DNA from: Planctomycetota bacterium | GTDB taxonomy: Bacteria; Planctomycetota; Phycisphaerae; Sedimentisphaerales; Anaerobacaceae | DNA: 33,372 bases | Assembly (NCBI GenBank): GCA_013349615.1 | Contig: DUZJ01000035.1 | Span: 1-33,372, forward strand | Reading direction: 5' to 3' | In this document: positions 7,893 to 15,664 of the stretch, one piece after another | Numbering within the stretch: position 1 is the first letter of the stretch | Layout of the letters: each line of letters opens with the position of its first letter | Notes under the pieces: model-generated | What the model was told of the DNA's origin: nothing | What the model saw: only the letters and a program-made list of their open reading frames with translations | The model's database searches: none | Program-made: the position numbers and the translations under genes

Positions 7893-8206
7893 TGGAACAC
7901 CTCCTCCATACTCGCCCACCACTGGCCTTCGGCACGCGTCTCGAGCGGCTCCTGACACGGCTTGCAAACATCCCACCACTTCTGAGTTGTCGGGTCGTCA
8001 GTCATTTTTGCCATATCTGCGTCAAAGTCGTCGCCAATATACTCGAAGTAGCTGAAGAGGTAGCCGTCCTTATGGTAAATGGAATAGTTGCGAATATTGC
8101 ATTCTGTAATCATCTTCAGCACGTCCGGCCAAACGTGTGCATGCAGTTGTTTGTACTCTTGAAACTTTTGGCGTTTGACCTTTATGACCATTCCGTACCG
8201 CTGCAT
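7883..8206 (-). CDS. L-rhamnose mutarotase-like protein (RhaM/DUF718), cytoplasmic
   Basis: A 107-residue protein of the RhaM family, small dimeric alpha-beta barrels that interconvert alpha and beta anomers of L-rhamnose. Family features are RYGMVI at the N terminus, LHAHVWPDVL with the conserved active-site His, NIRNYSIY with the conserved Tyr, YLFSYFEYIGDDF, and the C-terminal WW...MEEVFHCD. The start at 8206 is chosen over 8233 because GGAGG lies 7 bases upstream and it matches RhaM length (about 104). No signal peptide. It follows the UroD gene at 8230 by 23 bases and overlaps the truncated UroD gene. It is clearly paralogous to the lipoprotein form at 9393-9803. No rhamnose isomerase, kinase or aldolase gene is present here, so the sugar may not be rhamnose. 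Confidence 0.88.
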   Translation of the reverse strand: MQRYGMVIKVKRQKFQEYKQLHAHVWPDVLKMITECNIRNYSIYHKDGYLFSYFEYIGDDFDADMAKMTDDPTTQKWWDVCKPCQEPLETRAEGQWWASMEEVFHCD

Positions 8207-8229
8207 AATTTGCCTCCGTATCCGTGATT

Positions 8230-9384
8230 TCAAATATCCTGGTCAAACTCACCCAGCTCCAACGGATAGTTTCCATACTCGCGGGCAAGCTCAATTACAT
8301 AGTCGTAAGTTTTAGGGTCGACACTGTCCGGCACCGAGTGGTCCGACTGCAGGATAAAGCCGCCGCCCTTGGCGGCATTGAGCTTGGTCAGGACTTCGCG
8401 TCTGACCTTGTCGCGGTCATCTGTAGCGAGCACACGCACGTCGATATTGCCGTTAAACGCCCAGCGTTTGCCGAATTGGCGCTTCAAATCGACTACGTCC
8501 AAACCCGCCTTTGCTTCCAGGGGATTATATGCGTCGACGCCGGCTTCAATCATATCCTCAAAAAGCACGGAAGCATTACCGCAGCCGTGATAGATGGTTT
8601 TCAATCCGGCTGCATGGACAGCATCGCAAATGCGTTTCAGTTGTGGCTTATAAACCTTCCGCCAGTAATCCGGCTGAAAGAACATCCCCTTGTCATAGGC
8701 AACATCGCCCCAGATATATATTCCCGAAAGCCTGCCATTGCTTGCTGAAATCTGGCCCTGCACAATGCCGACCAGAAAATCGCCAAGCCTCTCGATAAAC
8801 CTGGCCATTCGGTCAGGCGCTTCGGCGAGCTTTATCATAACGTTTTCCGTGCCCATGATGCGCCATATCATCTCATTCGGGTCGCAAACACTCCCGAAGA
8901 CACAAAAATCGTCCGCGTAGGCATTTACTCGGTCAACGTAGGATGGAAGCCCAAGGTTTAGCTCGTCCGCGACCGAATTGATTTGGTCATCAATCGCCTC
9001 AAAGTACCGCCTTTCGTCCTTTGGGTCGTCAAATCCAAAGGCCTCCATCTGCTCGTAGGTCTTCGTGTCAAAGTCAATAAAACGCGGCATCGGGTAGTTG
9101 CTGCGCCGCTCGATGGTTGCTCCAAAGCCGGTCCTGATAACCGTGTGGTCTTCTGCCTGTTCCAGAACCAGGATGCCCGCGATATGCGGGTCCATATTCG
9201 GATTTATGACTATCATGTCGAGGTCCCAGTAACGATACGGGTCGAAATCGTCGCCGACGTCCAGCTCCGCCCTGGCTCTGCGTAAAAAGTTTGTCCAGAA
9301 AAACTCACCCACGGGAACCCGGTCTGCCTCACGATGTTCAAGTGCCGCTGTCACCCGTTCAGTTTTTAACCGACCGTCACTCAT
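8230..9384 (-). CDS. UroD/MtaA-fold protein (UroD-B)
   Basis: A 384-residue TIM-barrel protein of the uroporphyrinogen decarboxylase superfamily. The N terminus (TERVTAALEHREADRVPVGEFF) is that of the divergent branch found in sugar and methyl-transfer loci and lacks the RQAGRYLPEY signature of heme-pathway HemE. The motif HGCG (His266, Cys268) matches the HxC zinc pair of MtaA/CmuA, but the C-terminal position where a third Cys ligand is expected reads QSDHSVP, with no Cys. It starts 8 bases after the RhaM-like lipoprotein stop and is followed 23 bases later by the cytoplasmic RhaM-like gene, so these are co-transcribed. The reaction is unknown; methyl transfer or a decarboxylation/retro-aldol step on a sugar acid are both possible. 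Confidence 0.85.
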   Translation of the reverse strand: MSDGRLKTERVTAALEHREADRVPVGEFFWTNFLRRARAELDVGDDFDPYRYWDLDMIVINPNMDPHIAGILVLEQAEDHTVIRTGFGATIERRSNYPMPRFIDFDTKTYEQMEAFGFDDPKDERRYFEAIDDQINSVADELNLGLPSYVDRVNAYADDFCVFGSVCDPNEMIWRIMGTENVMIKLAEAPDRMARFIERLGDFLVGIVQGQISASNGRLSGIYIWGDVAYDKGMFFQPDYWRKVYKPQLKRICDAVHAAGLKTIYHGCGNASVLFEDMIEAGVDAYNPLEAKAGLDVVDLKRQFGKRWAFNGNIDVRVLATDDRDKVRREVLTKLNAAKGGGFILQSDHSVPDSVDPKTYDYVIELAREYGNYPLELGEFDQDI

Positions 9385-9392
9385 CTGAGCAC

Positions 9393-9803
9393 CTAATCAA
9401 GATGAAATACTTCTTCCATAGTTGCCCACCATTGGCCTTCTTCGCGGTTTGATAGTGGTATTTGACACGGCTCGCAAAACTGCCACCATTTTTGCGTGAC
9501 AGCGTCGGCGGCCATTTTGGCCATATCGGCTTTGAAGTCGTCGCCGAGGTACTCGAAGTAGCTAAACAGGTAGTAATTGCCATCGTCAATTGTGTGCAGA
9601 TATATCGAGTAGTTACGGATTTTGCAATCTTTGATTGTTTTGAGGACGCCCGGCCAAACGGCTGCGTGCAGCTTCTTGTACTCGTCTAACTTCTCCTCTT
9701 TGACGCCGATTACCATTCCATACCGCTGAACCTTCTGCTGCGCACAGCCGGCGCTCGTCAACACAATCGCCGCCAATGTGATTATCAACACCAGCTTCTT
9801 CAT
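9393..9803 (-). CDS. RhaM-like mutarotase with lipoprotein signal peptide
   Basis: A 136-residue protein with a signal peptide ending in a lipobox-like TSAGC (Cys20), followed by a complete RhaM/DUF718 domain (QRYGMVIGVKEEKLDEY through WWATMEEVFHLD). The domain matches the cytoplasmic copy at 7883-8206 almost residue by residue, including the conserved His in LHAAVWP and Tyr in NYSIY; a short insertion (YLHTIDDGNYY) is the main length difference. An AGGAGGAG box precedes the ATG. Characterised RhaM proteins are cytoplasmic, so an exported, membrane-anchored version suggests anomer conversion before uptake. It sits between two UroD-family genes, 39 and 8 bases away. Confidence 0.88.
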   Translation of the reverse strand: MKKLVLIITLAAIVLTSAGCAQQKVQRYGMVIGVKEEKLDEYKKLHAAVWPGVLKTIKDCKIRNYSIYLHTIDDGNYYLFSYFEYLGDDFKADMAKMAADAVTQKWWQFCEPCQIPLSNREEGQWWATMEEVFHLD

Positions 9804-9842
9804 ATTACGTATCTCCTCCTAAAATGCCTAATGCCTTCTTAA

Positions 9843-10958
9843 CTAATATCTACATTCACGTGCCGCGTCGGCAAAAATCTGTAATTTCTCCGGAGGTGTT
9901 TCAAAAAAATGGTCGGACATCGAACAGACGTATCCACCTTCATACCCCACTTTTTCAAATAACTCTAATACCTTATCGTGTATCTGCTGCTCTGTGCCCT
10001 CGGCCACCACGTTGAATTGGTCTATGCCGCCGATTAGAGCGAGTCGATTTCCTGTCTTTTCCTTAAATTCCCACGGCTGCTGGTTTCCTCCGATGCTTGG
10101 GGCGGCCAATGTTTCCGACGCATCACATCCGTTGGCCACTATCATTTCTTCAATCCCCAATGTGCCGCCGCAGGTATGGTAGGTAATCTTAAAACCTAAT
10201 TCGCCAAGTGCATCGTGCAATTTCCGGTCGTATGGCAGGCAGAACTCCTCGTGAATCTTCGGCGAAATAAGAGTTGAAGATGCCGCGCCGCCACCCGTTT
10301 CGATTAGGTCAAACTTTGCACCCTTCATCCCTTCGATAAATTGCAGCTTCTTATCCAACAGAATCTTCAAAAGCGAATGTACCCAGTCCGGCTTGTCGTA
10401 ATAGGCCATTATCAGTTCGCTCACGTCTTTCAGACAGCACGCGTGCTGCCAGCAGCCGGCCTGGTCGCCCCATACAAATCCGCGTAGAATACCACGGTCG
10501 CCAATTTCATCATACAGTTCTCTGACCGGCTTAGGGTCAAGCCTGGGTACAGGCATATATTTTCGAATCAGTTCGATATCCTCGTCGTTTTTAATCATGT
10601 ACTCGGTAATCCAGGTCGTTTTGCGATTGCCGCCGGTCTTATATGTCAGTTTTCCTTCTGGTGTAACAATTCTGTGTGCTACAATCCGGTCGTCCGGAGC
10701 GTCGTTGATTATCTGCGCCTCGTCCTTCCATTCACTGGTGGAGACCTTGGAGAAGTCTGCCTTTGTTACCCAGAACTGGCCCATATCCGCAAAATACTGG
10801 ATTTGTGCATCCATATCGAACTTTTCGAACGCCTCAATATCGCTTATCCCACCCAGGTACTTATCAAGGTGGTAGGGCTGCCATTGATGAACTGAAACGG
10901 GCAGGCGATCGGGTTTGCCGCGCTCCAGGGCACACATCATTCGTTCTTTACTCGTCAT
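9843..10958 (-). CDS. UroD/MtaA-fold protein (UroD-A)
   Basis: A 371-residue UroD-superfamily protein, first in the UroD-RhaM-ABC-GH51 run. The N terminus is SKERMMCALERGKPDRLPVSVHQW. The HTCG motif (His261, Cys263) and a C-terminal Cys345 in GYVCSMSDHFF together give the three-ligand pattern expected of a zinc site in MtaA/CmuA-type methyltransferases. The middle contains GFVWGDQAGCWQ and the family's IETGGGAASSTLISPKIHEEF. It has no heme-UroD signature. The ribosome-binding site is weak (GTCGGACA directly before ATG). A 201-base gap containing a strong hairpin separates it from the upstream DUF6807 gene, so it may head its own transcript. No corrinoid-binding protein is nearby to act as methyl donor or acceptor. 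Confidence 0.86.
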   Translation of the reverse strand: MTSKERMMCALERGKPDRLPVSVHQWQPYHLDKYLGGISDIEAFEKFDMDAQIQYFADMGQFWVTKADFSKVSTSEWKDEAQIINDAPDDRIVAHRIVTPEGKLTYKTGGNRKTTWITEYMIKNDEDIELIRKYMPVPRLDPKPVRELYDEIGDRGILRGFVWGDQAGCWQHACCLKDVSELIMAYYDKPDWVHSLLKILLDKKLQFIEGMKGAKFDLIETGGGAASSTLISPKIHEEFCLPYDRKLHDALGELGFKITYHTCGGTLGIEEMIVANGCDASETLAAPSIGGNQQPWEFKEKTGNRLALIGGIDQFNVVAEGTEQQIHDKVLELFEKVGYEGGYVCSMSDHFFETPPEKLQIFADAARECRY

Positions 10959-11065
10959 TGTCCGACTCGTAATACGATTCCTTGCTCAAGCCTCACAAGC
11001 CACGGCAGCGTTTTGGCCTTTTTCGAGTGAACCGGCAGCAGAGCCGCCTGGGATGCAGACGTTAG

Positions 11066-11100
11066 CCCCGTTAGAAGTAATACGACTACTTCTAACAGGG
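11066..11100. repeat. Hairpin repeat of the CCCCGTTAGAA family, short loop version
   Basis: Arms CCCCGTTAGAAGTA (11066-11079) and TACTTCTAACAGGG (11087-11100) pair at 13 of 14 positions around a 7-base loop. The outer half of the arm matches the repeats at 2142, 25247 and 28029. It lies between the DUF6807 gene and UroD-A and could end or process the transcript there. Confidence 0.75.
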
Positions 11101-11159
11101 TGAGCAGACCCAAAGCAGGAAGAGACCAGACTCGCGGAGAACCGCCCTTTAAAGCGCAT

Positions 11160-12677
11160 TCATTTCTTCTCTTTCAAGCGAATGTATCTGAAGTCGAAGT
11201 CGGCTTTTTCTTTTTGCAGACCTATACCCTGGTTTGCCCTCGTGCCAATCTTCCATGCCCTCTCTATCACAGTGCCATTCAGCCTGACCACAGCAACCCC
11301 ATTCGTAATATCGAATTCCAGGTCGTTCCACACACCGGGCGGTTTACAGGAAGGAGCATACTTTTTCGTGTCGGGATAAGAATTTATATAATCCCTGACC
11401 TGGAATTGACTGCCATGAACAAATACTCCGGAATCAGCGGCGTAAGTTGCCCGAAATTGCATTCGAATGATTACATTGTCACTATGGGGTTTTTCTGAAA
11501 AGAGCACACCTCCCGAAGGCGGGCTCTTGTAGTGCAGATGAATCCCGCCGTGGACGACACTCCAATCCCTCATATTGCCCTTCCAGCCGGCCAGGTCCTT
11601 GCCGTTGTCCAGCCGAACAAAATCCCGTTCGAGCCTAAACCTCGCGGCACTTGAAGAAGTCTGCCACTCGTTGGAAAGCCTCTCCAGCAAATCGACAGGT
11701 GTGGGGCCGTCATGGACCACCAGGCGGTAACGAAGTGAGAGACTATCGCCTTTTTCCACCGTGAAAGGACCGGCAGCAGCAATACACGGATTGACCATCC
11801 AGACATAACGCGGATTGTGCCAGGTCGAAGGCGGATTGTCGGGATGGTCGAGCACTGCACAGCCGATAGTCTTGCCATTATCTAATTTAATCGTGTAATC
11901 ATACCAATTTGCTGTCGGCCAGTTTAACTCAGGAACCGAATAATGAGGGTCAGGCAATAGGACTTTGCCGTCACGCGTGGCGTAATAGGATTCGCCATCG
12001 TTTCTGGCACGCACGCAAAAACCACCAAAGGCAGTGTGATTCAGTATCAAATCCACCACCGGAGTGAATTTATAATCCAGGTCAAAAACATAGACACCAT
12101 CCTGCTCGCGCAGCTTTGCCGAAGTCGTTTCGGTCATCATTACTTTCTCATTTGTCACCCAGTCGTTGCGAATTTTCATTTCCGCCACTTCGGCATTTGC
12201 CCTGACAAGTTTAACTTCACGGTTGTTGATGACCCTGCCTTTGGTGGGAGCGAATTCACCCCATCCCCAGAAATCGCCACGACTGATGTTCCAGCCATAC
12301 GTTGGGCCTAATGGCCCAAAGCTGGAAAAGTCTGCCTTTTCACGAAAGCCCATTGTGTGCCACGCAAGGAACACTCCCCGATGATGGTGGTGGTCACCAG
12401 GGGCTAAATCGGTCAGTCTTTCCCCGGATGGCGTGTTCAGCGGATGAAAGCAGCAAACACTATTGGCCGCCAGGTTCGTTACCTTGGGCTTTTTAGTCAT
12501 GTATCGAAACACTACTCTGCCATCCGGAGCTTTGAGAATCATTCCGTGTTCATCCGGGACAAGGCTGTAGGACTTTCTGCTCTTATTCGCCGCCGGCGTT
12601 TGACAAGCGACGCCCAATACAATTAGCAGGAAGATAAACGGGCCGGCCATAGAAAACACAATTCTTGAATATCGCAT
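11160..12677 (-). CDS. Secreted DUF6807 (PmoA-like) protein with C-terminal DUF1080 domain
   Basis: A 505-residue exported protein. Residues 1-25 form a signal peptide ending at VAC (Cys25), a possible though non-canonical lipobox. Residues about 35-335 match DUF6807, including the diagnostic GDHHHHRGVFLAW (His96-99), WGEFAPTKGRV and HPDNPPSTWHNPRYVWMVNPC. Residues about 345-505 are a DUF1080/3-keto-disaccharide hydrolase-like jelly roll (DFVRLDNGKDLAGWKG, SGVFVHGSQFQVRDYI, FDFRYIRLKEKK). DUF6807 proteins are often labelled PmoA, but nothing here suggests methane oxidation; they cluster with sugar oxidoreductases in Planctomycetes and Bacteroidetes. DUF1080 members hydrolyse or bind 3-keto-glycosides, so action on an oxidised sugar is a fair inference. 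AAAGGAGC lies 7 bases upstream of the ATG. The degraded DUF1080 gene precedes it by 63 bases. Confidence 0.85.
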   Translation of the reverse strand: MRYSRIVFSMAGPFIFLLIVLGVACQTPAANKSRKSYSLVPDEHGMILKAPDGRVVFRYMTKKPKVTNLAANSVCCFHPLNTPSGERLTDLAPGDHHHHRGVFLAWHTMGFREKADFSSFGPLGPTYGWNISRGDFWGWGEFAPTKGRVINNREVKLVRANAEVAEMKIRNDWVTNEKVMMTETTSAKLREQDGVYVFDLDYKFTPVVDLILNHTAFGGFCVRARNDGESYYATRDGKVLLPDPHYSVPELNWPTANWYDYTIKLDNGKTIGCAVLDHPDNPPSTWHNPRYVWMVNPCIAAAGPFTVEKGDSLSLRYRLVVHDGPTPVDLLERLSNEWQTSSSAARFRLERDFVRLDNGKDLAGWKGNMRDWSVVHGGIHLHYKSPPSGGVLFSEKPHSDNVIIRMQFRATYAADSGVFVHGSQFQVRDYINSYPDTKKYAPSCKPPGVWNDLEFDITNGVAVVRLNGTVIERAWKIGTRANQGIGLQKEKADFDFRYIRLKEKK

Positions 12678-12740
12678 AATAGTTGCTCCTTTCGTCGGGT
12701 TTCCGCTGTCACCCTTTCGGTTCAGAAGATTTCTTCATTT

Positions 12741-13084
12741 TTACAATCGTTTGATTTTGATGTTACGATACGACACAGGTCTTCCATGGTCTTGAAAACC
12801 GATATACCCTTTCCGAGCAAAGTCCTTCAGTGCTCGTTGGAACTTATTTCCAGTTCCGTCCGGATTCTTATTGGCTTCTGTCCACTTATTGAGGTCCATT
12901 TTGGCAATCTGCTCACCATATTGTCAGGCCCGGTAATCCAGCCGGCCAAATCCTTGCCGTTGAAAAGTGGAACAAATCCCTCTTTAACGGACTTTTTCTT
13001 GTTAAACTTGACACATCCACAACCGGCGATGATAAAAGGATAAATCGCAAGTATCATTACGATAACTAAGTTCTTAACCTTCAT
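12741..13084 (-). pseudogene. Decayed DUF1080 (3-keto-disaccharide hydrolase-like) lipoprotein gene
   Basis: The N terminus is intact: a lipoprotein signal (IIAGCGC) and the DUF1080 opening EGFVPLFNGKDLAGWITGPDN. The frame then runs out at 12827. From about 12915 a different frame encodes a DUF1080 C terminus (YGEQIAKMDLNKWTEANKNP, then ALKDFARKGYIGFQDHGRPV, YRNIKIKRL) ending in TAA at 12741. The normal middle part of roughly 100 or more residues is missing, so this gene has suffered an internal deletion together with a frame change. It lies between the VCBS protein and the DUF6807-DUF1080 gene. The intact DUF1080 domain in the next gene may have made it redundant. A sequencing indel could explain the frame change but not the missing middle. 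Confidence 0.82.
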
Positions 13085-13162
13085 TGATCGTTTTCCTTAT
13101 CTATACTTGCGTAATCTAATTCAAAGCGCTCCCAAACAACAAATTGTCAAACGTTTATGGGA

Positions 13163-14485
13163 TTAGTTATGCCACGGTATCCATGAAGGATATGTGCTCT
13201 CCGGCGACAATCTAATCTTGACTCTCGGCGACGGCGTCTTTCCCCTGTAATAGAAAATATACAGACCGCCTTTACCGCAGACTATAATGTCGTTGTGACC
13301 ATCCTTGTCCATATCGGCAATATTAAGTTTCATACCAACGGCGATGGCATAGTTGGGTGCCGGGTTGATATTCTTCTCAGCCGAATACCACGGCAGGTGG
13401 TTATAAGACAGAACGTGACGCTCGAACTTGCCGCCCTGGATGTCGTACCAGAAGGTAAAAAGTGGGTCGTAACAACTGGTGTCACGGCCATGATGAGCAA
13501 ACAATCTCTTGCCGCTGACCAAATCCGGCTTGCCGTCACCATTGAGGTCGTCCATTGCTATTGTGTGAAACTGTCCAAAACCCGTCTCAACCCAAATTTG
13601 CTTAAAGGTCCTTTTGCCGGTACTGCTGACCGATTGCTTCATCCAGACCAGACCATACGCGTGTGCGGCCCCGATGATAATGTCATTCAGGCCGTCCTCA
13701 TCAACGTCATAAACAAGAATTGGATGGGAAGCCGCCCCGGACCCTCTGGCGACAGTGAACTTATAGTCTTCGTGAAAAATCCACTTGTCCTTTGTGGGAT
13801 GGCGGGGCCCTTCGTACCAGCCGACCTGGGTAACGATGTCCGTCCGTCCGTCCCCATTGATGTCACCCAGTCCGTTTCCATGCGTTTCACCCTTTGTCCC
13901 GATTACGTGTTCTACAAGCCATGGCTCCTTATCGATATGTTCGATCCACGTCATGCCCTGGCCCGGCACCAAACTCCAGTGGTTGCAGAGAATATCATCG
14001 TCGCCGTCACCATCTATATCACCATGGATGACTCCCTCCATCGATCTGGCCGAGTGAATCCTTCGCCCTCTCCACTTTATCCCTTTTCTGCCCGGGTTTT
14101 CGTACCAGAAGGCCCCTTTCATTCGCATCCAGCCTGAGCTGACGATATCCATCTTGCCGTCCCGGTTCACATCCATTGCGAACTCGCTGTTGTCGTCTGT
14201 TTCAGGGCCGTTCGTCTCAGCGCCGTCCCGGAAATCCTTATGCTTTTTCCAGTCCGGCGCTTCGTACCAGTTGCGACCGGCAGCAATATCGAGGTCACCA
14301 TCATTATCAACATCCAGCACCGACGCACATTCGCTGAATGGCCCGAACCAGTAACTGTGGTTCGCCGGGTCATGCACCGGCCCGTCAATCTTAACGGGGA
14401 CGAAGATAGGCTCAGCCCCCTGTAATGTGCCGATAGTTACAGCCAAAAATGCAATCAATATACAAAAACAATTCAGATTTTTCAT
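13163..14485 (-). CDS. Secreted VCBS/FG-GAP repeat protein
   Basis: A 440-residue exported protein with a signal peptide (NCFCILIAFLAVTIGTLQGAEP) followed by at least five FG-GAP/VCBS-type calcium-binding repeats, seen as DVDNDGDLDIA, DVNRDGKMDIV, DIDGDGDDDIL, DINGDGRTDIV, DVDEDGLNDII, DLNGDGKPDLV and DMDKDGHNDII. Such repeats build a beta-propeller similar to the integrin alpha head. In Planctomycetes, single-domain secreted versions are common near polysaccharide-degradation genes, with unknown function, perhaps glycan binding. The start at 14485 has AAGGAGAG 5 bases upstream; the longer frame from 14575 overlaps the relic dehydrogenase and is rejected. No catalytic motif was seen. Confidence 0.87.
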   Translation of the reverse strand: MKNLNCFCILIAFLAVTIGTLQGAEPIFVPVKIDGPVHDPANHSYWFGPFSECASVLDVDNDGDLDIAAGRNWYEAPDWKKHKDFRDGAETNGPETDDNSEFAMDVNRDGKMDIVSSGWMRMKGAFWYENPGRKGIKWRGRRIHSARSMEGVIHGDIDGDGDDDILCNHWSLVPGQGMTWIEHIDKEPWLVEHVIGTKGETHGNGLGDINGDGRTDIVTQVGWYEGPRHPTKDKWIFHEDYKFTVARGSGAASHPILVYDVDEDGLNDIIIGAAHAYGLVWMKQSVSSTGKRTFKQIWVETGFGQFHTIAMDDLNGDGKPDLVSGKRLFAHHGRDTSCYDPLFTFWYDIQGGKFERHVLSYNHLPWYSAEKNINPAPNYAIAVGMKLNIADMDKDGHNDIIVCGKGGLYIFYYRGKTPSPRVKIRLSPESTYPSWIPWHN

Positions 14486-14516
14486 CGTTACTCTCCTTAA
14501 GAAAATTGTTCCAGCT

Positions 14517-14657
14517 TTATAAAGACCAACCTGAACGATACGGTTCCTTAACATATCTATTTGCGTCACTGTCATTCGTAAACTTCGTACTCTCTGGGTC
14601 CCAGCTCAGCTTCCTGCCACTGCGGATGGCAATATTGCCCCGCAATAGCGGCCCCGA
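14517..14657 (-). pseudogene. Relic C terminus of a Gfo/Idh/MocA-type dehydrogenase
   Basis: Read on the minus strand, this stretch encodes LLRGNIAIRSGRKLSWDPES and then ANRYVKEPYRSGWSL before a TAA. That matches the last 45 or so residues typical of a planctomycete Gfo/Idh/MocA subfamily (GNVA.R.G..L.WD...........Y....YR.GW.L). An in-frame TAG lies just upstream at 14658-14660, and nothing before it resembles the rest of the enzyme, so only the tail remains. It lies between the sugar isomerase gene and the VCBS gene. Confidence 0.65.
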
Positions 14658-14729
14658 CTAATGTCCCATTGTCCGAACTCACTATCCAAAAGAAGCGATT
14701 GTTTTTATTTCTGTCATAGGCCAAGAATT

Positions 14730-15650
14730 CTACATTGGCAGGAATTGCTTAACATATTCCCGGCTTTGAATCAGTGACTTTTTTCGTATTTCGAGAGAGC
14801 CTTCATAAGCCCGGTCCTCAACCTCGACACAAGCACAGCCATCGTAACCGATATCAGATAAAGCTGAAAAGAATGTACCCCAATCAACGTCTCCCAAACC
14901 CGGCAGCTTTGGGCTGTGAAATGAAAGCGGAGTCGCGAGAATACCAACGTCATTGAGTTTATCGCGCATCACCCTGGCATCTTTAATGTGTACATGGAAT
15001 ATACGGTCCTTAAACTCATATATCGGTTTGATGTAATCCATAAACTGCCAGACAAGATGGGATGGGTCATAATTCAAGCCGAAATTTACTGATGGTATCT
15101 CTTCGAACATTCTTCGCCATATAGCCGGCGACGAAGCTAAGTTCTTGCCGCCGGGCCATTCGTCATTGCTGAAAAGCATCGGACAGTTTTCAATACCGAT
15201 TTTTACATTTTTCCCCTCGGCGTATTTTACAATCGGCGGCCAGACCTCCTTGAATTTTGCAAAATTGCCCTCCACATTCCTCTCGTGGTCTCTGCCGATA
15301 AACGTATTCATATTTTCCAGCCCCAATTTATTGGCGCCGTCTATCACCTTCTTTATATGTTCGATGTAATAGTCCGTTTTCTTTTTGTCGGCTTCAAGGG
15401 GATTCGGGTAGTACCCCAAGCCGGAAATACAGACACTTTTTTCTTTCAAAAAACTTTGAATACTTTTGATTTTCTCTTCAGACAGCTCCGTAACATCAAT
15501 ATGAGTAACGCCGGCATAACGCCTCTCTGCCTTTCCCGGCGGCCAGCACATAATCTCGACACATGAGTATCCCGTCTCTGACGCAAAAGTAATTACTTCC
15601 TCGAACGTCTGGTCTGCCAATATCGCACTTAAAAAACCAAGTTTAACCAT
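14730..15650 (-). CDS. Sugar phosphate isomerase/epimerase (xylose isomerase-like TIM barrel)
   Basis: A 306-residue protein of the AP_endonuc_2/xylose isomerase-like family. Predicted divalent-metal ligands fall at the expected places: Glu154 in IGIENCP, Asp195/His198 in NYDPSHLVW, His221 in FHVHIKD, and Glu276 or Glu278 in CVEVED. The family includes epimerases, IolE-type dehydratases and lyases acting on 3-keto-glycosides; these often pair with Gfo/Idh/MocA dehydrogenases, as here. The gene begins 14 bases after the dehydrogenase stop with an AAAGGAG box, so they form an operon. Exact chemistry cannot be assigned. No signal peptide, so it is cytoplasmic. Confidence 0.88.
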   Translation of the reverse strand: MVKLGFLSAILADQTFEEVITFASETGYSCVEIMCWPPGKAERRYAGVTHIDVTELSEEKIKSIQSFLKEKSVCISGLGYYPNPLEADKKKTDYYIEHIKKVIDGANKLGLENMNTFIGRDHERNVEGNFAKFKEVWPPIVKYAEGKNVKIGIENCPMLFSNDEWPGGKNLASSPAIWRRMFEEIPSVNFGLNYDPSHLVWQFMDYIKPIYEFKDRIFHVHIKDARVMRDKLNDVGILATPLSFHSPKLPGLGDVDWGTFFSALSDIGYDGCACVEVEDRAYEGSLEIRKKSLIQSREYVKQFLPM

Positions 15651-15664
15651 ATTCTCAACTCCTT

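Noticed and set aside
7883..9803. A complete rhamnose utilisation operon
   Set aside because: Only mutarotase-like genes are present; rhamnose isomerase, kinase, aldolase and permease genes are not in the window.
8230..10958. Heme-pathway uroporphyrinogen decarboxylase (hemE)
   Set aside because: The RQAGRYLPEY-type signature is absent, HxCG motifs are present, and no other heme gene is nearby.
11160..12677. Particulate methane monooxygenase subunit, as the PmoA label of DUF6807 would suggest
   Set aside because: The protein is a secreted beta-rich protein with a DUF1080 domain and has no membrane helices of a methane monooxygenase.
13295..14137. A 280-codon plus-strand open frame
   Set aside because: It is antisense to the VCBS-repeat protein; its openness follows from the biased Asp/Gly codons of the repeats.
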